Positions 28,455 through 38,600 of a stretch of DNA of 64,000 nucleotides are shown here, in pieces (the first letter of the stretch is position 1; each line of letters starts with the position of its first letter). The notes below the pieces were generated by a model that was not told where the DNA came from, did not search any database, and saw only the letters and a program-made list of their open reading frames with translations. The stretch lies in NCBI RefSeq assembly GCF_900176365.1, contig NZ_FWXY01000001.1, forward strand, positions 372,001 to 436,000, read 5' to 3'. The position numbers and the translations under genes were made by a program. The DNA is from Desulfocicer vacuolatum DSM 3385 (lineage in GTDB: Bacteria; Desulfobacterota; Desulfobacteria; Desulfobacterales; Desulfobacteraceae).

Positions 28455-29982
28455 CTACGCCTCCCTGACTGGATAAAGAGTTTATAATCTCTTTGAGTCG
28501 GCCTGCTGTTATTCCTCCTGATTCAGGTAATATTTCCTTTGTTTGCAGTTTACTCAAAATTGAAGTGGCATTATCAAAATTCTTTTTTGATTCTTCCAGT
28601 TTACCCAATTGACGGTTGATATTTCCCAAGGAAAAATAAGCAATCACAAAGTTATAGTCGAGATAGAGAACCCTCTTCAGCGCATCCACCGCATCCTCCA
28701 TCCGGCCCTGTTCAGCCATGATGGTTGACAGTAGATAATGGAAGGATGGATTGAGTTTATCAATTTGAATTGCTCTCTCACACCACTTGGCGGCCTTGGC
28801 AAGATTGCCTTTATTAGCATATGTTCTGGCTAACAAAATCATGGCGTTTGTGTCGTCTTGATTGTGCGACAATAATCCATGGAGGGATTCCACGGCCTCA
28901 CCATAATAGCCATTTTCAAATAATTCCAGACAGTGCCCATGGGAATTACCAGGCATTCCTATGGATTTGGAAGATTCCCGAGGAGCTTCCAGAGGCTGGG
29001 ATGCGACCTTATCAAAAGTATCTTTTTGATCTAAAAAGACAGTTTGCTGCTGTAAATTGTTTTGAAAATCAAGGACTTTTTCCGGTACAAGAGGTATTTG
29101 TTTTGTTTTAATATTTTTTTCTAAAGGAACTTGAGATCTACCTTTTCTGTATAGGATAGCACCGCAAAGGTGAATAGTGGCGAATCGTGATTGAAATTTA
29201 TGCGGCATTTCTCCCGGACTTATCACCAGCCATCCACCATTGGCCTGGGCTTGGTATATACGTCTGATGACCTTTTTGGTATATTCCAGGGGAAAATACA
29301 TGAGCACGTTTCGACAAAAAATCACATCCATGGTATTGGTATTGTTTATCATTGAAGGATAACAATCATCCATGAGGTTAAGGTTTGAAAATTTGACCAT
29401 ATTTTTGATCAGCGAATTGATTTTACGATGACCATCTTCTGTTTTTGTGAAATATTTTTTTTTGATCCACTCGGGAGTACTCCGGAATGACCACTTGGTG
29501 TAGACTCCATTTGAAGCCATTTTCAAAGATCGAGGGTTGATATCTGTGGCCAAAATAGTAACATTCCAATCATTCAGATCAGGTATCATTTTTGAAAGCA
29601 ATATGGCAAGGGAGTATGGTTCCTCACCTGTTGCGCATCCTGCGCTCCAAAATCGCAACCGCTTACCGGTATTGCGCCGCATCTGTATCAGTTCAGGAAG
29701 GATGTGCATTTCAAGCGCATTAAAAACATTTTTATCTCGAAAAAAATAGGTTTCCCCCACGGTGAAGTGTCTTGCCAGTATGCCAACCTGATCTTTTGTA
29801 AGGGTTGATGAGGTAAGCCAGCGAATGAAAGATTCTGGGTCTTTATGGTTGAATTCAAGGCTGACGGCCGCGATACCCCTTGTAAGATCATGCCACCGTT
29901 CTTTGGGAAAAGATATCCCCATGTTAGCGGAGAGAAACTCACTAACCAGAAAAAGGGATGAATTTGAAATCGAGTGTGTCAT
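28447..29982 (-). CDS. cheR: CheR methyltransferase with C-terminal TPR domain
   Basis: SAM-dependent methyltransferase of chemoreceptors (511 residues), WspC type. The N-terminal helical part and catalytic domain (about 1-285) contain TYFFRDKNVF, the SAM loop WSAGCATGEEPYSLA, DINPRSL and VIFCRNVLMYF. After a variable linker, three or more TPRs follow (about 360-480; LLARTYANKGNLAKAAKWCE, YLLSTIMAEQGRMEDAVDAL). The TPR likely tethers the enzyme, since the receptor lacks a pentapeptide. It lies 14 bp after the first cheW and overlaps the second. Confidence 0.92.
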   Translation of the reverse strand: MTHSISNSSLFLVSEFLSANMGISFPKERWHDLTRGIAAVSLEFNHKDPESFIRWLTSSTLTKDQVGILARHFTVGETYFFRDKNVFNALEMHILPELIQMRRNTGKRLRFWSAGCATGEEPYSLAILLSKMIPDLNDWNVTILATDINPRSLKMASNGVYTKWSFRSTPEWIKKKYFTKTEDGHRKINSLIKNMVKFSNLNLMDDCYPSMINNTNTMDVIFCRNVLMYFPLEYTKKVIRRIYQAQANGGWLVISPGEMPHKFQSRFATIHLCGAILYRKGRSQVPLEKNIKTKQIPLVPEKVLDFQNNLQQQTVFLDQKDTFDKVASQPLEAPRESSKSIGMPGNSHGHCLELFENGYYGEAVESLHGLLSHNQDDTNAMILLARTYANKGNLAKAAKWCERAIQIDKLNPSFHYLLSTIMAEQGRMEDAVDALKRVLYLDYNFVIAYFSLGNINRQLGKLEESKKNFDNATSILSKLQTKEILPESGGITAGRLKEIINSLSSQGGVDD

Positions 29983-29996
29983 TAAGCCCTATTTGC

Positions 29997-30452
29997 TTAT
30001 TCTTTCATTGCATTTTCCAAGGATTTTTCTTCATCAAGAGATAAAAATGTATCAAGATCATGAATTAGGATCATGCCATCCTTGCATTTAACTACACCTT
30101 CAATGTATTCCATACCCGGGATGATTTTTTGGGCCTTGGTAACCTCATGCTCCGAACATTCCATGATTCCGCTGACACTGTCCACTAAAAGAACCACCGT
30201 CCTGCTTACCGTGGAAGCAACAATCAGCTGGTCTGTCAGATCAATCTCCTTGGCTGGAATCCCAAAACGCTTTCTAATATTAAAGACTGGCAAAATTTGG
30301 CCCTGAACATCAACGACACCAATGACATTGGCAGGAGCCTTGGGCAATGGAGTGGGTTCCACCGAGCGTACTACTCTGTCGACTGAGTCAAGGTGTAAGG
30401 CATATTGAAGACCGGCAAGGGAAAACCTAAGTAGTTGAATAAGATCGCTCAT
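29997..30452 (-). CDS. cheW: CheW-like coupling protein
   Basis: The first gene of the chemosensory operon, a 151-residue CheW with little beyond the coupling fold: LLRFSLAGLQYALHLDSVDRVV, GVVDVQGQILPVFNIRKRFG and VLLVDSVSGIME. It equals WspB by position. Upstream, 30453-30649 holds no gene and no clear promoter box; the second ~89-bp direct repeat follows. Confidence 0.9.
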   Translation of the reverse strand: MSDLIQLLRFSLAGLQYALHLDSVDRVVRSVEPTPLPKAPANVIGVVDVQGQILPVFNIRKRFGIPAKEIDLTDQLIVASTVSRTVVLLVDSVSGIMECSEHEVTKAQKIIPGMEYIEGVVKCKDGMILIHDLDTFLSLDEEKSLENAMKE

Positions 30453-30649
30453 GATTTTATCCTTTTAAACCAGTATGGATTGTCTGTATCCCCCAAAATG
30501 ATTTCATTTTTTTGGGGAAATATTCCTGAAAAATGGAATTGGCGTAAAAGTCCATTTCATTAGACTAAAAAGCTCCCCCTGCAAGGGATAGGATCATGGA
30601 AATGTGATATATTGAGAGATGTCGACTATTTTAGTCTTAAATATTCTTG

Positions 30650-30738
30650 GGCTTGGTCATAATGTCGGCCATTTTGCGATAGAACATTAGTGGTAAATAT
30701 TAACATTTTTAATTACAGCATGTTGCGATCAATAAAAT
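30650..30738 (+). repeat. ~89-bp direct repeat, right copy
   Basis: It begins GGCTTGGTCATAATGTCGGC and ends AATAAAAT. It is the partner of 19561-19649, in the same orientation, and lies about 200 bp upstream of the first chemosensory gene. Confidence 0.7.
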
Positions 30739-30913
30739 TTTATCCCACATATAGTGGCCCAGCTTATAATCAACCCCATATTTTTATTATATGATATAGA
30801 GTAAAACAAATCAAATGTAAATATCCCGGTTCCACCAAATGAAGTGCTAACCTCCGAATGTTCCCAAGACAATCCCCCTGAAAAGAGAAGTTAAAGACTT
30901 AAAAAGCATTTTT

Positions 30914-31070
30914 TATAACGGACATCTCCTATCGGACACAACGAATATAGAAGATAGTGCCATGCCCCCCCCCGAGGAGCAATGGGCTGGCCCGGCCCGG
31001 AACTCTGTAGACAGCTCAATTGACCGGTTCCTATTTCCCCTCGGGGAGGGCGCTCTGCTGGGGTAATCTT
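30914..31070 (+). repeat. Repeat family B copy (long palindromic element)
   Basis: A leader ATAACGGACATCTCCTATCG is followed by GGACACAACG, then an imperfect palindrome with CCCCCCCCGAGGAGCAATGG on the left and CCTATTTCCCCTCGGGGAGG on the right. Between them lies GTAGACAGCTCAATT. The tail is CTCTGCTGGGG. Other copies are at 42313 and 55107, and a partial one at 35702. Confidence 0.75.
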
Positions 31071-31184
31071 GAAGCTTACCTTTTCATGTAAAAATGATAA
31101 TGGCTTTACGACAACATTATACATTCAGCTCACATGTTTATAGTGGACACCGTATGTTGTAATAAAATCTCAAAAATGTAAGCG

Positions 31185-31213
31185 TTGACAGGAATAATTT
31201 ATTGAGTTAGTTA
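31185..31213 (+). promoter_or_regulatory. Probable sigma-70 promoter of the first B12 operon
   Basis: TTGACA (31185-31190), a 17-bp spacer, and TAGTTA (31208-31213), about 70 bp ahead of the cobalamin riboswitch. Confidence 0.55.
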
Positions 31214-31284
31214 GAACCAATATTTTTCAGATATAGATCCAGCTGAAAATTCTGAAAACCGGCACACGGTTTTCCGGAAAACAG

Positions 31285-31455
31285 CCAAAACAGATTGTGG
31301 GAAAGCTGGACAAGGGAATCCCGTGAAATTCGGGAACGAGCCCGTCGCTGTAACCGGGGACGAACACGGCAAAATGCCACTGATTGTTTTTAAACTTAAA
31401 GATTGGGAAGGCGCCGTCAGTAGAAGGATCCGGAAGTCAGAAAACCTGTCTGAAA
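31285..31455 (+). promoter_or_regulatory. Cobalamin riboswitch 1
   Basis: Shows the class landmarks in order: GGGAATCCCGTGAAATTCGG, GAGCCCGTCGCTGTAA, GCCACTG, GGGAAGGCG and a B12 box AGTCAGAAAACCTGTC (31435-31450). An intrinsic terminator follows at 31521, so B12 probably ends transcription early. It controls the DUF2162/TonB receptor/CobN-like operon. Confidence 0.93.
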
Positions 31456-31520
31456 AATGAACCCGTAATCGCGTGGATGGCGTGTGTGGTTCAAGATCTG
31501 ATGGATAAAAAGGGATTTCC

Positions 31521-31553
31521 AGGATCGGCACTTTATGTCGATCCTTTTTTTTT
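31521..31553 (+). terminator. Terminator of riboswitch 1 expression platform
   Basis: GGATCG (31522-31527) pairs with CGATCC (31539-31544), followed by nine T. It stands between the aptamer and the first gene at 31680. Confidence 0.8.
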
Positions 31554-31679
31554 GCTCAAAATCTGAACAAAATCCATCACCTCACCCGCCTCCCTTTTTT
31601 CATGGATGGTCTGGATCTTTCGGGACGCTCACGCCCCTGCTGCCCCGCCCCATGATTACACCTTGTTCCGGAGGATACA

Positions 31680-32489
31680 ATGGCCCTGAAGAGCCTGTTT
31701 CTGGGAGTTCTTTTTTCCATGGGAATCTTTGCCGTTAAAAGCGGTTTTGGCCTTAATTATTATTTGGGAACCTGTAGTGGTATCCCTAAAAGGGTCTGGG
31801 GCACAACACTCTTTACAGTGCTCTATGGTCTGATTTTTATTGCTTGCACTATTTTGGTTACCACCACCGACCTCATGGCCTGGTTTCCGCTGTTTCAAAT
31901 CATTATTTCCCATGCCATGACCCTTCATTTTTTTTTGGCGGTTCTCATGTGCATCTGGAGCCTGGCCCTGATACGAAAGAAAAAAGGCAACAAAAACAAA
32001 ACCCGGGGCTGGATGCTGCTGGCACTGCCCTGCCCCGTTTGCATGGTGGTTATTTTTTTATCTGTGGCATTTTTCGCAGCCTATGTCCCTGAGCACGTAA
32101 AAGAAACAATTTCCCTGCTTTTTCTGGGATTTATGATCCTGAACCTTTCCACCCTGGGAGCCCTGTATAGACTGGGCAAACGCACCCACACCCCACCGGA
32201 CCATCTGTTGGGAGGAGCCATGTTGTTCATTGCGCTTTATTTTTTGCTGTCCGTGATCATCATGCCCCAGTTTTCAGGTATTGAAGAGATTTACAGCCTC
32301 TCTTTGCATGGCAGTCCCCCAGGACAAGATCTTTTAATGGAAAAGCGATGGACCTTCACCCTGCTGACCCTTTTGTTCATGGGCGGCACCCTCACAGCAA
32401 TGTCCCAGATGAGCCCATCTTCTTTTTTCCATTCCCTGGTCCCAGCCCCTTTACCCTGGAAACGTCACAAAAATATTTATAAAAAATAG
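31680..32489 (+). CDS. DUF2162 multi-pass membrane protein
   Basis: A polytopic inner-membrane protein (269 residues, six to seven segments) of the DUF2162 predicted-transporter family. Notable features are SGFGLNYYLGTC near the N-terminus and the Cys motif LPCPVCMVVIF in a central helix. A GGAGG site supports the ATG. As the first gene under a B12 riboswitch, ahead of a TonB receptor, ExbB-like, DUF2149 and CobN-like genes, it fits the membrane part of an Hmu-type chelatase operon. It may move metal or tetrapyrrole; this is inferred. Confidence 0.8.
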   Translation: MALKSLFLGVLFSMGIFAVKSGFGLNYYLGTCSGIPKRVWGTTLFTVLYGLIFIACTILVTTTDLMAWFPLFQIIISHAMTLHFFLAVLMCIWSLALIRKKKGNKNKTRGWMLLALPCPVCMVVIFLSVAFFAAYVPEHVKETISLLFLGFMILNLSTLGALYRLGKRTHTPPDHLLGGAMLFIALYFLLSVIIMPQFSGIEEIYSLSLHGSPPGQDLLMEKRWTFTLLTLLFMGGTLTAMSQMSPSSFFHSLVPAPLPWKRHKNIYKK

Positions 32490-32559
32490 TACTTTCAATG
32501 TTTGTTGTGTTCCACAGGACATGCCCGTTATTAACAAATCACCCAGGAGAACAATTAAA

Positions 32560-34539
32560 ATGATACCCTCTCAAACAATTCACATCCCCGGCTTCCGGCC
32601 CGGCCTCACCCTGTGGCAGATAAGGATCTGCCCCGTGGATATTGTCACCCTTTTATTGACAGTATTATTCATATTGGGGCCAATCACAGTCCGGGCGGAC
32701 CACAGTCAAACAAAGAACCCAAAAGCCTCCACAACAAAGGCAAACACCGCCATGACGCCTGCGGTCACCCTGGAAGCGGTCACCGTGGTGAGCCGGAAAA
32801 TAGACGATTACATCCATAAAAATCCCAATCAGGTGGTGAGCATGGATGCAAAGGAAATGGCCCAGAGAAATTTCCTGGAGGCCTATGATGTATTGAGCAG
32901 CATGCCCGGCGTGGACGTCAGAAGAGGGTCCAGCGGCATGGGGGCCCGCATATCCATCCGGGGCGGCGGCGGTTCCGGCAGTGTACTGGTACTGGTGGAT
33001 GGTCGTCCCATGAACACCGGTCAATTCAGTGGTGTGGATCTGGGCAGCATTCCCATGGATATTATCAAAAAAATAACCGTATTCAAGCCCCCGGCACCGG
33101 TGTGGCTGGGTCCAGGCAGCAGTGCCGGAGCCATATACATTGAAACCAAACAGGGAAAAGCCGCCAAAACGGCCACATCCAGCGGACGACTGAGAACCGG
33201 TGCCGGTTCCTTTGGCCGTTTTGATCTCAACGGGTCCTGGAAAACCAGCTGGGAAAAAAGCAACCTTCTTTTGGCCGCAGGCTACGGCCACAGGGATGGC
33301 AAACGGGAAAACAGCCAGCGGGATAAAGGCCACTTCAGCTTTAACTGGGACAAAGAGACCCAAAGCCTTGTCAATGTCCAGGTGAACGGCAAGTATTATC
33401 TGTCCAACCATGGCATATCCGGCCCCACCTACAATCCCACCCCCCATGCCCACCAGCGCTATGAAAAGGGAGGGCTTGACATGAAAATCAAGGGATTCAT
33501 GGGAGATACACTGGATTATGAACTTAAGGCTTTCGGGGATTTCACAGATCTTGAAGACACCTCCAACACAGGGGAAAAGGCCAACCTGGATTCATTTTCC
33601 ACCGGCGGGGGTGGAGAAATCTTCTGGAACAATGAAGCCGGAGACAAAGAACTTCGCATGGGAACCTTGATTAAAACCGAACAGGTTGATCAAACCCTCA
33701 CAGGAGAACATGACCGCACCCAGGTATCGCTGCATGCCATGCACACCATGAAGTTCAATCCATTTATTTTAACCATGGGGGCCCGGGGGGATTATTCCAA
33801 TGATTTTGATTTCTCACCGGCAGGCAACCTGGGCCTGAGTTATGAAATCATGCCCGATCTTCTGATGAAAACCAGCCTGGGTTATACCACCAATCTTCCC
33901 AGCTTTGGCCAGCTTTACCAGCCCAGCCACGGCTCCATTGATCAGGTCCGGGGCAATCCTGATCTCAAGGAAGAAAAAATCACCTCCTGGACCCTGGGCA
34001 TCCAGAAAAATTTTAAGAAAAAAAGTTACATGGAACTTGTCGCCTTTCGCACAGACAGCAGGGATCTTATCAAATACCAGCGGGGGGCAGATCTTATCAG
34101 CCGACCGGAAAATGTGGACAAAGCCTGGAAACAGGGAGTGGAAGTCACCTTTAAATATAAATTGGGCAAAGGCCTTTCCCTGGATCTGAACCATGTATGG
34201 CAGGACACAGAAAACGAAGACAACGGCAAAGAGTTAAGTTACGCGCCGGACCACTCCTTTAAAGCAACGCTGAAGTCCAAATTAAAGCGGGGGACCCGCC
34301 TGGAAAGCTCCCTGCGGGCCTATTCCTGCCAGTTTACGGATACGGATAACACAGAGGCCGAGGCCATTCACGGCTATGCCACTGTGGATGCCAAGGTGAT
34401 CGAACCCATTCATATATGCAAGCGTTCCGGTGAGGTGTATCTGCATCTCATGAACCTTCTGGATCGCGACTACTCATCCCATTATGGCTACCCCGACGAC
34501 GGCTTTCGCTTTGTCTGTGGTTTAAATCTTAATTTTTAA
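32560..34539 (+). CDS. TonB-dependent outer-membrane receptor
   Basis: An outer-membrane receptor (659 residues). A signal segment (VTLLLTVLFILGPITVRA) is followed by a possible TonB box (LEAVTVVSR). The plug has DVLSSMPGVDVRR, ISIRGGGGSGSVLVLVDGRP and PVWLGPGSSAGAIYIETKQG. The barrel ends with strands and a terminal Phe (FVCGLNLNF). The start at 32560 is preferred for its AGGAG site; an ATG at 32521 lacks one. It belongs to the riboswitch 1 operon with its own ExbB-like partner next door. The likely substrate is a corrinoid or another metal tetrapyrrole, from context. Confidence 0.92.
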   Translation: MIPSQTIHIPGFRPGLTLWQIRICPVDIVTLLLTVLFILGPITVRADHSQTKNPKASTTKANTAMTPAVTLEAVTVVSRKIDDYIHKNPNQVVSMDAKEMAQRNFLEAYDVLSSMPGVDVRRGSSGMGARISIRGGGGSGSVLVLVDGRPMNTGQFSGVDLGSIPMDIIKKITVFKPPAPVWLGPGSSAGAIYIETKQGKAAKTATSSGRLRTGAGSFGRFDLNGSWKTSWEKSNLLLAAGYGHRDGKRENSQRDKGHFSFNWDKETQSLVNVQVNGKYYLSNHGISGPTYNPTPHAHQRYEKGGLDMKIKGFMGDTLDYELKAFGDFTDLEDTSNTGEKANLDSFSTGGGGEIFWNNEAGDKELRMGTLIKTEQVDQTLTGEHDRTQVSLHAMHTMKFNPFILTMGARGDYSNDFDFSPAGNLGLSYEIMPDLLMKTSLGYTTNLPSFGQLYQPSHGSIDQVRGNPDLKEEKITSWTLGIQKNFKKKSYMELVAFRTDSRDLIKYQRGADLISRPENVDKAWKQGVEVTFKYKLGKGLSLDLNHVWQDTENEDNGKELSYAPDHSFKATLKSKLKRGTRLESSLRAYSCQFTDTDNTEAEAIHGYATVDAKVIEPIHICKRSGEVYLHLMNLLDRDYSSHYGYPDDGFRFVCGLNLNF

Positions 34540-34627
34540 CGCTTGTTTAAAAATCAGGGGATCGGCTGCAATCCCATTAGATTGCAGCTGACTCATCTAT
34601 TTTTAAACTGACCTTTAAGGACGTTCA

Positions 34628-35254
34628 ATGGCTTTTGATGCAATTTTAAAAACTTTTATTTACATTGTTTCCGCTTCTTTATTTTATCCTGTTCTATTTC
34701 TTCTGGTACTGGCTTTTTTGTGGGTCATTGTGTTCAGTGGCGGCTTTTTCGGCCAATGGCTCCAGCGTACCCGCCTGGAAAAATCCCGGCCCGAGGACCT
34801 GCCCGACATCATTCTTAACAAAAAAGAAGCAGCATACCTGCCCCGGAACATCCAGACCTTTATCAGCCGCTTGCGCACCGTGGTCCATGACCCGGCATAT
34901 TCCGAGCTTGCCATAGAAAATTTCATCCAGGACACCACCTTGAACCTGTGGAAAAAAATCGACCGCCTGCGGATTCTGGTGCGTGCGGCCCCTTCACTGG
35001 GGCTCATCGGCACCCTTATTCCCATGGGCACCGGTCTTGCCGCATTGGGCCAGGGGGATTTAAGCCGGCTCTCCTCGGATCTTGTCATTGCCTTTACCAC
35101 CACGGTGGTGGGCATGACCGTGGGCATCACGGCATTTTTCATGTACACCGTCAAACGCCGTTGGATTGAAGAGGATGTCAAGAACCTGGAACTTGCCGCA
35201 GAACTCATTGCAGGGGTAACAGAAGAAAAGGAAGACACCGGTGAAGTATTATAA
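34628..35254 (+). CDS. MotA/TolQ/ExbB proton-channel protein
   Basis: A three-helix proton channel (208 residues). The N-terminal helix is YIVSASLFYPVLFLLVLAFL; the conserved pair of helices is in LVRAAPSLGLIGTLIPMGTG and VIAFTTTVVGMTVGITAFFM. It energises the neighbouring receptor or chelatase with the DUF2149 protein, which replaces ExbD here. Overlap with the next gene (14 bp) suggests coupled expression. AAGGA precedes the ATG. Confidence 0.9.
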   Translation: MAFDAILKTFIYIVSASLFYPVLFLLVLAFLWVIVFSGGFFGQWLQRTRLEKSRPEDLPDIILNKKEAAYLPRNIQTFISRLRTVVHDPAYSELAIENFIQDTTLNLWKKIDRLRILVRAAPSLGLIGTLIPMGTGLAALGQGDLSRLSSDLVIAFTTTVVGMTVGITAFFMYTVKRRWIEEDVKNLELAAELIAGVTEEKEDTGEVL

Positions 35255-35600
35255 AAAAAGACGTCACAGCGGGGTACACAAACCCCTTGGCAATCCTGCA
35301 TTCAGCGATGACGATCCCCTTTCCGGGGTGGCCAACCTCTTTGATGTGGGGCTGGTGTTTATTGTGGGACTCATTGTGACCTTGTTTTCCGCCTATTCCA
35401 TGCAGGATCTGTTTGATGAAAAAAAGAACATGACCATCATGAAGCAGTCGGACAGCGGTGAGATGGAGATCATCACCAAAAAAGGCAATAAGATCAAGGC
35501 CGTGAAGATGTCCAAAAGTAAAATGACGGGCCAGGGTACCCGCCTGGGGGTGGCCTATCAGCTCCAGGATGGTTCCATGGTGTATGTACCGGAAAAATAG
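35241..35600 (+). CDS. DUF2149 membrane protein (ExbD-like partner)
   Basis: A 119-residue protein with one membrane helix (VANLFDVGLVFIVGLIVTLF) whose Asp sits at the membrane edge as in ExbD, followed by a short basic periplasmic part (ITKKGNKIKAVKMSKSKMTG). DUF2149 proteins pair with ExbB-like channels in operons with CobN-like chelatases. Its TAG stop overlaps the first base of a GTAAATATTCGGT repeat end. Confidence 0.85.
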   Translation: MKYYKKRRHSGVHKPLGNPAFSDDDPLSGVANLFDVGLVFIVGLIVTLFSAYSMQDLFDEKKNMTIMKQSDSGEMEIITKKGNKIKAVKMSKSKMTGQGTRLGVAYQLQDGSMVYVPEK

Positions 35601-35645
35601 TAAATATTCGGTGAGTTTTTGTAAATCCGGGGTATTGCAACCAGC
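35600..35645 (+). repeat. Partial end of the GTAAATATTCGGT element
   Basis: GTAAATATTCGGT (35600-35612) followed by a short weakly matching stretch. It is a solo end of the MITE seen whole at 45550-45680 and lies between the DUF2149 and CobN-like genes. Confidence 0.5.
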
Positions 35646-35669
35646 AAAAAAAAGGGATTAATCACAGAA

Positions 35670-38600
35670 ATGAACGTCCAGATGTCTCCCAACAAAAATC
35701 CCTATAAAGGGCATGTCCTTCCGCACACAACGAAGATAGAAAATGGCATTACGCCGCCCCCGACGGCTGCCCTGTCTGGAACAAAAACGCCGAAGGAATT
35801 TCTTATCAAGGCCACCACCCTGATAAAAATGTTGGTGATTGTTTTTCTTCTCATGTCAGGGGCAACGCCCTTGCTTTCAGATGCCCGGGCAGATGAAAAC
35901 GTGGCCATCCTGGATGCAGATACCAACAGTGTCCAGCTGAACCTGGCCCTGCAAAAACTACAACTGCCTGACAGCATTCATACCCGTTTTTTTACCCTGG
36001 CAGACATCAGGGATACCGGAGAAAAGGCAAAAGAGGCAAAAGCCTTTATTGATAAAGCAAAGGTGGTTTTTGTCAATGTCATGCTTTCCGATCTTGCCCA
36101 ATACATGGTCACAGAAAAGCTCATGGCCCGGAAAACCGTTTACGGCATGAGCCGGGGCCGGGACATGGATACCCTGAAACAACAAGGGTTTATTTTTGAT
36201 GAAACCATGGAAGGCTATTATGGCAATCTTTGTGTTTACAATATCATCCAAATGGTGCGCATGGCTGTCCATCGCCATGTGGACGACGCTATTACATTTG
36301 CCCCGGCCCGGCAAAAACCCCATGACATCATTTATCACCCCCATGCACCGGACAAATTCCAGCAGGTAAAAGCGTTTCAGGCATGGTATGAAAACCGTGG
36401 AGATTTCAACCCCAAAGCCCCATGGATGGCCATGCTTTTTTATGCATCCACCCTGCAACAGGGGCAAAGGACGGCTGTGGATGAAATGATTTTGAAGATG
36501 GAACATGAAGGCTTCAACGTCATGCCCTGTTTTGGCACATTAAAAACCGTGTTCAGCCGCTTTCTTCTTCCTGCACGCCCCAAGTTGGACATGGTACTGG
36601 CCTTTACCATGAAATTTTCCTCTTCCATCAACCCGGAAATCCATAAAGCCGTGAACCACCTTAATGTTCCCATATTTAATGTAATAAGGCCCTATGGTAC
36701 CACCATTGAAGAATGGCGAAACAGCGACCTTGGCCTCACCCCTTTTGAATCCACCTGGGCATTGTCCGTGCCTGAATGTTCCGGTGCCATTGAACCCACG
36801 GTGGTGGCCGGTAAAAAACAGATATGGGACGAAACCACGGGAAAACGCCTTTATATTTATGAAAACATTGATGAAACCCTCTCTTTTCTCATTGCCCGCC
36901 TGAAAAAATTGGCCATTCTGCAAAAAAAGCCCAACCCGGAAAAAAAAGTGGCCATTCTCTATTATAACCACAGCCAGGGCAAGCAGAACATCGGTGCCAG
37001 TTATCTCAATGTGTTCCGGAGCCTCCAGGAGATGCTGGGGCGTATGGCAAAGGAGGGATACAGGGTCGACAACGTTGAAAGCCTTTGTGAAACCGGTATC
37101 CAGAAACTGATCATGGCCACCGGCCGCAACATCGGCTCCTGGGCTCCGGGGGAGCTGGATGCCATGATGGCATCGGGTCATGTGGAAACAATTCCCCTGG
37201 CCACCTATGAAAAATGGTTCAAGGCCCTGCCCCCGGATTTTCAGGAAAAGGTAACAGCCCAGTGGGGCCCCCCTGCCAATTGTGCCATCATGGTGAAAGA
37301 CGGGCAGTTGATTTTTCCCATGGTAAAACTTGGCAACCTTGTACTATTGCCGGAACCGGCCCGGGGATACAGTGATGATCCCATGAAACTCTACCACGAT
37401 CCCACCCTCTATCCCCACCACCAGTACATTGCCGCCTATCAGTGGCTTAATCATGTGTTCCATGCCGATGCCATGGTGCATCTGGGTACCCATGCCACCT
37501 ATGAATGGCTTCCGGGCAAACAGACCTGTCTTGCCCCCTGGGATCCTCCGGAAATCATGGTGGGGGACATCCCCAACATCTACCCTTACATTGTGGATGA
37601 TGTGGGTGAGGGCATCCAGGCCAAACGCCGGGGCCGGGCCGTGATCATTGACCACCTCACCCCGCCCATGGCCCAGGCCGATCTGTACAACGAATACGCA
37701 GAGCTCAAGGTGATCATGGGAAAATATGAGCTGTCCCACAGCATGGGCAGCGACACCGCAGGGCAATATCTCATCCGCTTGGAAGAGATGGCCAGAGCGC
37801 TTGGCCTGTTAACAGATCTTGGCCTTGAAGCCTTTGACCATGATGCCGTGGAAGCACTGGATCTCTATCTCCATGAAATGGAAACCAACTCCCTGCCCCA
37901 CGGCCTTCACACCTTTGGTACCGCCTGGTCCCGGGAGGCGGTTAAGGAAACCCTGGCGCTCATTGCACATCAGAACCCCAATGAAGACAAGGGCCTCATC
38001 CGGCAAAACCTTGAGAACTCACCTGTCCGGGAAATGGACAATTTCATCCGGGCCCTGGATGGTGAATACATCCCGGCAGGAGAAGGAAATGATCCGGTAA
38101 GAAACCTTGCCGCCATTCCCACAGGGAAAAATTTCTACGGATTTTCACCGGCCAGGGTACCTTCCAGGGCTGCCTGGGAAATGGGCAAAAAGGCAGCAGA
38201 GGCCCTGATCCGGGATCGCCTGAAAAAGGATGGCACCTACCCCCAAAAGGTGGGGGTGGTGCTGTGGGCCACGGAAACCACCAGAAATGAGGGGGTCCAT
38301 GAAAGCACCATTTTATATCTCATGGGCATGGAACCGGTGTGGGATGCCACGGGCAGGGTCACAGACAGCCGGGTGATCCCGGGCAGGGTTCTGAGCCGTC
38401 CCCGCATTGACGTGTTGATCAACCCTTCAGGGCTCTACCGGGACATGTTCCCGGACAAGCTTTTGTTCCTGGACAAGGCCGTGCAAAAAGCCATGGCCCA
38501 GACGGACATGGAAAATTTCCTGGCAAAAAATAAAAACAGGATAAAAGCCGCTCTCATGGAGTCAGGTCTGGATGAAGCCGGGGCCGAGGAGCAATCCCGA

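Noticed and set aside
19561-30738. Possible CRISPR or attachment-site array
   Set aside because: Only two copies 11 kb apart, no spacers, no integrase or cas gene. Kept as a plain direct repeat.
32665-33453. 262-codon minus-strand frame
   Set aside because: Antisense to the TonB receptor plug region; its Gly/His-rich composition reflects reverse reading of that gene.
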